A stretch of DNA of 64,000 nucleotides from Siphonodentalium dalli (lineage: Eukaryota; Mollusca; Scaphopoda; Gadilida; Siphonodentaliidae), in assembly GCA_032622095.1 (NCBI GenBank), contig CP136064.1, positions 187,160,209 to 187,224,208 on the forward strand, read 5' to 3'. The position numbers and the translations under genes were made by a program. This document shows, in pieces, positions 59,245-64,000 of the stretch; the stretch's first letter is position 1; each line of letters starts with the position of its first letter. The notes beneath the pieces are model-generated. The model worked only from the letters and a program-made list of their open reading frames with translations. It ran no database searches and was not told the origin of the DNA.

Positions 59245-59695
59245 GGTTACACACAACTAATTCAATAGAGTTATGCTTCCTGAAATTGTGTAGGGAAACT
59301 AGAATCAGATAAAAATCATCCCATGGCCACTGATTGGTGCATTATGTTGACAATATAAATACATAAATAAATAATAGAATTAAGCTGCTGTACAAAAAAA
59401 TGCATGGTGTTTGGGGGCCTGCTGAATATTGTGTCCATTTGACCACAAGTAGAAATTTGTGGTAGTGTGTTTTTTATAGCTGTGAATTTACTGCGAACCT
59501 TCGGTAGTCAGGGAAGCGGTGAAATTTGAATGGGAAAAAATACCGAAACCTGTCCGTTTCATGGTATGAATTTATCAGGCTTGAGACCCACTTCATGCTC
59601 AGTATGAGGTTTTGGTGAAAATAGGTCCAGTTTCAGCACAAATGATACAAACGTTAGTATTGTCGCCTATGGGAAATAATTAGTTGTGTGTAACC
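59245..59695. repeat. 451-bp flanking MITE, right
   Basis: It is in the same orientation and of the same length as 54772-55222. It is followed by ATTA and, after one base, by a related MITE. Confidence 0.9.
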
Positions 59696-59700
59696 ATTAA

Positions 59701-60155
59701 GGTTACACTAGTGTAAATAGGGTTCGGAGTGACATCTAGCGGATGCGGGAGGAATATATAGGAAATAATTAAATAGACACTGGGCCCTGATTGTTCAACA
59801 GCCTTGCGTTCTTTTTGCATAAAAAAAATCATCACACATCTTCCCTATGATTTCACATAGGTAAAATAGCCATTGGCACATGAATTAACCCTTTGTAGTG
59901 AAGTTTGAATTTTTTGGTGTGGTCTAAAATATGACAGTATTTTTTTTATGCGGTTCTGACACTAGTTACGAAAACACAAGATTTAATGGCGAATTCCCTG
60001 CTAGACAGACGTGATTTTTTTGTGTAAAAAGTTTTCCCAAATGTAAATTTTTCAGATTTAAAGAAAATTTTGGACCCAACATTTATATTGCCAACAGTAT
60101 GTGCTAAAACGTTAGCACTGATGCCTATGGAAAACATTTACACCAGTATATTTAC
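59701..60155. mobile_element. Related GGTTACAC-ended MITE, copy A
   Basis: It starts GGTTACACTAGTGTAAAT and ends near ATTTACACCAGTATA. It shares GTTCGGAGTGACATCTAGCG and the CCTATGGAAAACATTTACAC end with copy B. The ends and the CGTTAGCACTGATGCCTATG block are also similar to the 451-bp repeats, so they are one superfamily. Confidence 0.8.
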
Positions 60156-61565
60156 ATACTAAGAGTGATTATCACTAAAGCCAGCATTCCGCTTGGTGGC
60201 GCCCACGTGACTAGATGCAGTTATTTCTCGGTGAACGCGCAACAGCTCATAACTGCAACCCCATAATTACATCGACGCGTCATCAATATCGGAATGAAGA
60301 ACGCGTAATGTTTTGGTCGCATTTGGACTCGCGCAGGATTGACTTAATAAATCATCGGGTTTCAATACAAAGAGCCTCGTTGTTCCTGTTAACTTTTGCC
60401 AAGGGTGCTATGGGATATTCTGGGCTGGTTTTGTCACGATACACTTTTCGATTTAAATACATTTACAAAGTGGCTTTTCGCCAAATGTATATAAATATAA
60501 GTATTAACTGTCATGTGGACTGTTTATATGGAGATGTAACCGTGAGGTAAGTAGTCATAACTTGTATGTAAAACCCTTCGGGTTTTACACAAGTTATGAC
60601 CACTTACCTCACGGTTACATCTCCATAAAAACAGTCCACATAACAGTTAATCCTTATGTAACCTAAAGGGGAAAATGAGCTTTTTGGCATTTTTGATTCC
60701 TGGGAGTCACTTTAAAGTATTTTAATGCATTTTTCACAGCTTGGTCTTTCAATCCAATGAATCTCTCATGCATGGTGTGGCTATTCTTGCTGCTGATGTC
60801 TTCTTTCACTTACATCAGCCAAAAAAATTGTATTATTTTTCATAAAAAAATGCCAATTTTTCAAGGTATTTTCAAAATATTTCAAGGTGGTAATAGTCAC
60901 ATGATAATGCAAATGACCCATAACACGAGCATGTCATGACACACATATCAATTGTTATAAGAAGCTAATCTAACAAGAATTTTGGATGTTATAGCCAGTG
61001 ATATACAGATATATATCATAAAAGTGTGTCATTTTCACTGGTGGGTATGGCCATTTGAATGTTAATAGCACTAAAACTTGGACACATTTAAGAAAATGCT
61101 TCAGCAGTTAAAAGAGAGCATATCTTTGTTCAACTAATTCAATATACGCCCACATCCAGTTATCTTGGATCACCCTTGCAGACCTGAAAATGTCATATTT
61201 TAGTCTTCCATGTGCTGATAAAGTCATGTGCTTGATGCTCAGCTGATCAGATATGGACTCAATGACCTCACATCACCAGAAGTTCTCTCATGGAAAGAAT
61301 CTTGTACAGTCTTCCATAGCTGATGCAAGTTTGCAACACCGGACCCCAAAAAATGTGTGAAAATGGGGCCTGTACATGCCTTGTGGTGGAAAATTGTGCT
61401 TTTTTGATGAATAATGTGTTAAAGGGGGTGTGGTTAAATTGTGTGTGATAAATAAAGAACCACAGAAGTTATATTGTTTTTGAACACATTGTTTCCATTG
61501 ATGGGCAATTCTGAAGAAATGTATGGAGTTACAATTATTCCGCGAAAAAGCGGGCTATCGCTTTA
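60156..61565. other. Stretch between related MITEs with a long hairpin
   Basis: 60500-60655 is a hairpin with ~75-bp arms. A 111-codon ORF (60215-60550) ends at the hairpin and is not supported. An AATAAAG lies near 61450. No other gene is seen. Confidence 0.5.
60500..60655. repeat. Long perfect-looking hairpin
   Basis: The arms GTGGACTGTTTATATGGAGA ... GTAAAACCC and the mirrored complement meet at a 3-base TTC loop near 60577. About 70 of 75 positions pair. Confidence 0.85.
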
Positions 61566-62007
61566 GGTTACACTGGTGTCAATAGGGTTCGGAGTGACAT
61601 CTAGCGGATGCGGGAGGAATATATAGGAGAGAATAAAATATACACTGGGCCCTGATTTGTCAATAGCCTTGTATGTTTTTTGCATAACAAAATCATCACA
61701 CCTCTTCTCTATGATTTCACATAGATAAAATAGCCATTGGTACAGGAATTAACCCTTTGTAGTGAAGTTTGAATTTTTTGGTGTGGTCTAAGATATGACA
61801 GTATTTTTTATGCGGTTCTGACACTAGTTACGAAAACAAAAGAAGGCGAATTCCCTGCTAAAAGACATGATTTTTTGTGTAAAAAGTTTCTCCAAATGTA
61901 AATTTTTCAGATTTAAAGAAAACTTTGGACCCAACATTTATATTGCCAACAGTATACGCTAAAATGTTAGCACTGAGGCCTATGGAAAACATTTACACCA
62001 GTGTAAC
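61566..62007. mobile_element. Related GGTTACAC-ended MITE, copy B
   Basis: The ends GGTTACACTGGTGTCAAT and CATTTACACCAGTGTAAC are intact. It is in the same orientation as copy A, with scattered substitutions and small indels. Confidence 0.82.
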
Positions 62008-62098
62008 ATTAAACAATAAATACAATCCATTGTTAGCCTATACCTGCATGGTACGGCAGTAAAGAGTGATTGTCTCTTAACCGGCTGTAAAATGTACA

Positions 62099-62764
62099 GA
62101 GTGACTTCGAGATCGGCTGCAGCTTCGGTCACAGCCGATATCGGAAATAAGTCTGCACCTGTCCATATCCGAGGAATCTCGAACGACTATGACCGCGGCT
62201 GCAGCCGCAACGAATGTCACTTTAAATATCCACTACAAACAACATGAATTCCCTGTAATTTAATCATCGAATTTGAGGGTCTGGTATCATAAACGATATA
62301 GGGTTATCTGTTGATCAGATCCAATGCTGTATATTTTATACTTTAAGAGCATTAATTATATATAAATAAACATTATTAGTTTATATAGGACTAGGCGTGT
62401 ATATACGATCGGTTATATGGCCTAGGCATATAAAAAGAAGAAAAAAACATCGACATTCGGAATTAACTATAAACTCCAACTTTCCAAAATTAGTTTCATA
62501 TTATATAGATAAGTGTTTACCTAAAACAACCATCGAACCCAAAGATAAAAATATACACGTATCAACTACATATCATTTTTTTCATTCATTCATTCATTGT
62601 CCGCCTTTTTCATTTATTTAGTGGCCGCCATTTTGGATTTGATCGGTAGTACGGTAACTCGCAACCAGGATATGGTGGAAACGTGACGTCACATATCCTG
62701 GTCATGGTAACTTCGAGGTCCCAAAATCCGGTTGTGACTAGCTGCGACCGATCTCGAAGTTACT
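62099..62764. mobile_element. Fold-back MITE with GAGTGACTTCGAGATCGG ends
   Basis: The left arm AGTGACTTCGAGATCGGCTG is mirrored by the right arm GCGACCGATCTCGAAGTTACT. An inner fold-back at 62653-62720 contains a perfect TGACGTCA (62684-62691). A YY1-like GGCCGCCATTTTGG lies at 62623-62636 and a (TTCA)n run near 62578-62598. Confidence 0.65.
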
Positions 62765-63020
62765 CGTTATGTCTTTGGCGAGTTTTGTCAAAGTACATCA
62801 AGCTTGTATAACGGTAGATCAACTCATCCATATGTTCTTGAAGGTTCGAATGAGCCATATCTGTTAAAATGGGACCAAATGGATAAGTTAAACTGTCGTA
62901 CAACTTGTTAAGTAAATATTCTGTTTCTCTTTCAGAACTGGTAGAAGTTCGGATGTCGTGATACGAAGAAGAGGCTTGATTGGCGTGTGCTCTCAACTGG
63001 ACAATATCCTGTGTACCCAT
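62760..63020 (-). CDS. Hypothetical small protein, unidentified
   Basis: This 86-residue open frame begins MGTQDIVQLRAHANQASSSY and is polar and helix-prone (TEYLLNKLYDSL, NLQEHMDELIYRY), with no signal or membrane segment. Its codon use looks protein-like, but the last codons and stop overlap the right end of the MITE at 62764. The end may therefore be altered, or the ORF may be chance. No homologue was recognised. A CCAAT-like box lies near 63054 and a TATAAATA just before the ATG; the latter is too close to act as a TATA box. Confidence 0.3.
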   Translation of the reverse strand: MGTQDIVQLRAHANQASSSYHDIRTSTSSERETEYLLNKLYDSLTYPFGPILTDMAHSNLQEHMDELIYRYTSLMYFDKTRQRHNE

Positions 63021-63701
63021 TATTTATACTGGCTTGCTGACCATGTACCATGTATATTGGCTGAATGAAACAGTGTGCGTGTATCACTGCAGGGTGTAAT
63101 GAAGTGTCTGGCTTTATTGGGTAATCGCAAACGGTAACATTCTTTATTGCACACTCATCGGTTTATTTTTGCGAAATACAGAAAAACTGTGAAGATTTCA
63201 AAGCGTTAAATAAAAAACTTTTCTTTTGCTTGAACAATACAAACCGATTACGTCATTGACGACGCCAATTTCAACTGAACATATCCTGACTAAATTATGA
63301 TGTCTAGTCTACATAAATCACACGTTTGTTTAAATAAATAAAACAATATCGACCTAAATTTTAGTATATTGCAAACTAAAATCTTCAGCGTGTGCAATAA
63401 ACTTTGACCAACATAGTTTTGAGAACATCTTAACGTTAGCGTACTCGCTTGTTGTGCCGCGAGGTAAAATTCGAACCTCCGGCTCTCGTTTTACCATCGC
63501 GTCACAACAAACTAGTGCAATAACGTTAACCAATTCACACACTGGTGTCGTTCTATCTATGCTTTAGACGATTCGGACATCGAGATCAGATCACAAACCG
63601 CGACCAAGAGCATCACGCCGACTTGTTCATCTGTTTTGGGTCCTCACTCTCGTTCTTCGGAGAGCCTGATTTTTCTGAATTCAATTACACGAAGCGTATA
63701 T
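63021..63701. other. Stretch with a short hairpin
   Basis: 63449-63510 forms a hairpin (TTGTTGTGCCGCGAGGTAAAA with its near complement). Its loop carries, on the - strand, a B-box-like GGTTCGAAT, so it may be tRNA-derived. Otherwise nothing is recognised. Confidence 0.45.
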
Positions 63702-64000
63702 TTTAGCCAACCCAACTGACTGAACAGAAAAAAAACACCCTTTATTTTAGTTAGTCAATGATCCCATCTAATGTGGTAAATAATAATAATAAGCTAGATG
63801 GAATATCAGTCATATGTTCAAAGTTGATTCACCGCAGAAATAACCCGACTATATCCACCAATATATTACTCACGTATAATAAAATGTGATATTCCATTTC
63901 TGCTTGCTTCATAATATGTTTACACAAATAATATCTTTCACGTCGCTTTAATTTGTATTATACGCGTACTGTTCTTGTACCGTGAATAAGGCCAGAACAG
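63702..64000. repeat. Dispersed repeat R3, uninterrupted copy (runs off the window)
   Basis: It matches 28538-28614 joined directly to 31532-31760, so it represents the site without the 28615-31531 insertion. Confidence 0.75.

Larger units (their letters stand above)
54772..59695. mobile_element. Composite-type transposon with Mutator-like transposase and His-Cys box nuclease
   Basis: Two 451-bp direct repeats (54772-55222 and 59245-59695), each with inverted ends GGTTACACACAACTAATT, enclose a 4.0-kb core. ATTA flanks the whole unit on both sides (54768-54771, 59696-59699). The core has its own short inverted edges TATAGCT. It carries a + strand nuclease ORF and a convergent two-exon Mutator-like gene, whose stops are 43 bp apart. 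Both genes are open and the repeats read as identical, so insertion looks recent. The layout resembles a bacterial composite transposon. Whether the unit moves as a whole is inference. Confidence 0.65.

Noticed and set aside
60215-60550. 111-codon ORF ending at a donor-like AG/GTAAGT
   Set aside because: Its end is in a hairpin, there is no start context or homology, and the donor match may be chance.

Overview
This is a eukaryotic, repeat-dominated window from a lophotrochozoan invertebrate, most likely a bivalve mollusc. The grounds are spliced host exons with GT/AG borders, AT-rich DNA, satellites of the molluscan kind (GTCCGTCCGT and CATGGCCGCC motifs), dense MITEs, Mutator-like and Academ-like DNA transposons and several LINE remnants. 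The species cannot be named from sequence alone. One 100-N assembly gap lies at 28438-28537.

Host genes are sparse and seen only as exons. The last coding exon of COQ5 (ubiquinone C-methyltransferase) is at 18763-18864 (+). Three phase-matched exons, plus a candidate first exon, of a calmodulin-like protein with four EF-hands run from about 41.9 to 54.2 kb (+). An F-box exon is at 22715-23083 (-). Two weaker small ORFs are at 33583-33930 (-) and 62760-63020 (-).

0-10 kb holds satellites, a 1.2-kb repeat, a nested hAT-like insertion and fold-back MITEs. 9.8-18.2 kb is a nest: a hAT-like element with an 8-bp target duplication has been split by a 7.4-kb Academ-type transposon (long TIRs, 4-bp duplication). 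Its gene combines a transposase, an XPG/FEN1-like nuclease and a CXC cysteine-rich tail, and is broken by two frameshifts and one in-frame stop. 18.4-28.3 kb holds MITEs, the COQ5 3' end, satellites, the F-box exon and an array whose repeat units flip orientation in the middle. 28.6-31.5 kb is an element with CpG-rich palindromic ends whose related empty site is at the right edge of the window. 31.8-48 kb holds TTAA-type elements, inverted minisatellites enclosing a hAT-like core, and two LINE copies. 49-54 kb holds a clean hAT MITE and a LINE 3' end inside EF-hand introns.

54.8-59.7 kb is the most striking unit. Two 451-bp repeats that read as identical, in direct orientation and each with its own inverted ends, bracket a two-exon Mutator-like transposase gene and a convergent ORF for an I-PpoI-like His-Cys box nuclease. 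The whole is flanked by ATTA. It looks like a eukaryotic composite transposon and is recent and apparently intact. 59.7-64 kb holds related MITEs, a long hairpin and another fold-back element. Except for the splice-linked exons, the genes here are independent; the mobile-element genes serve their own elements.
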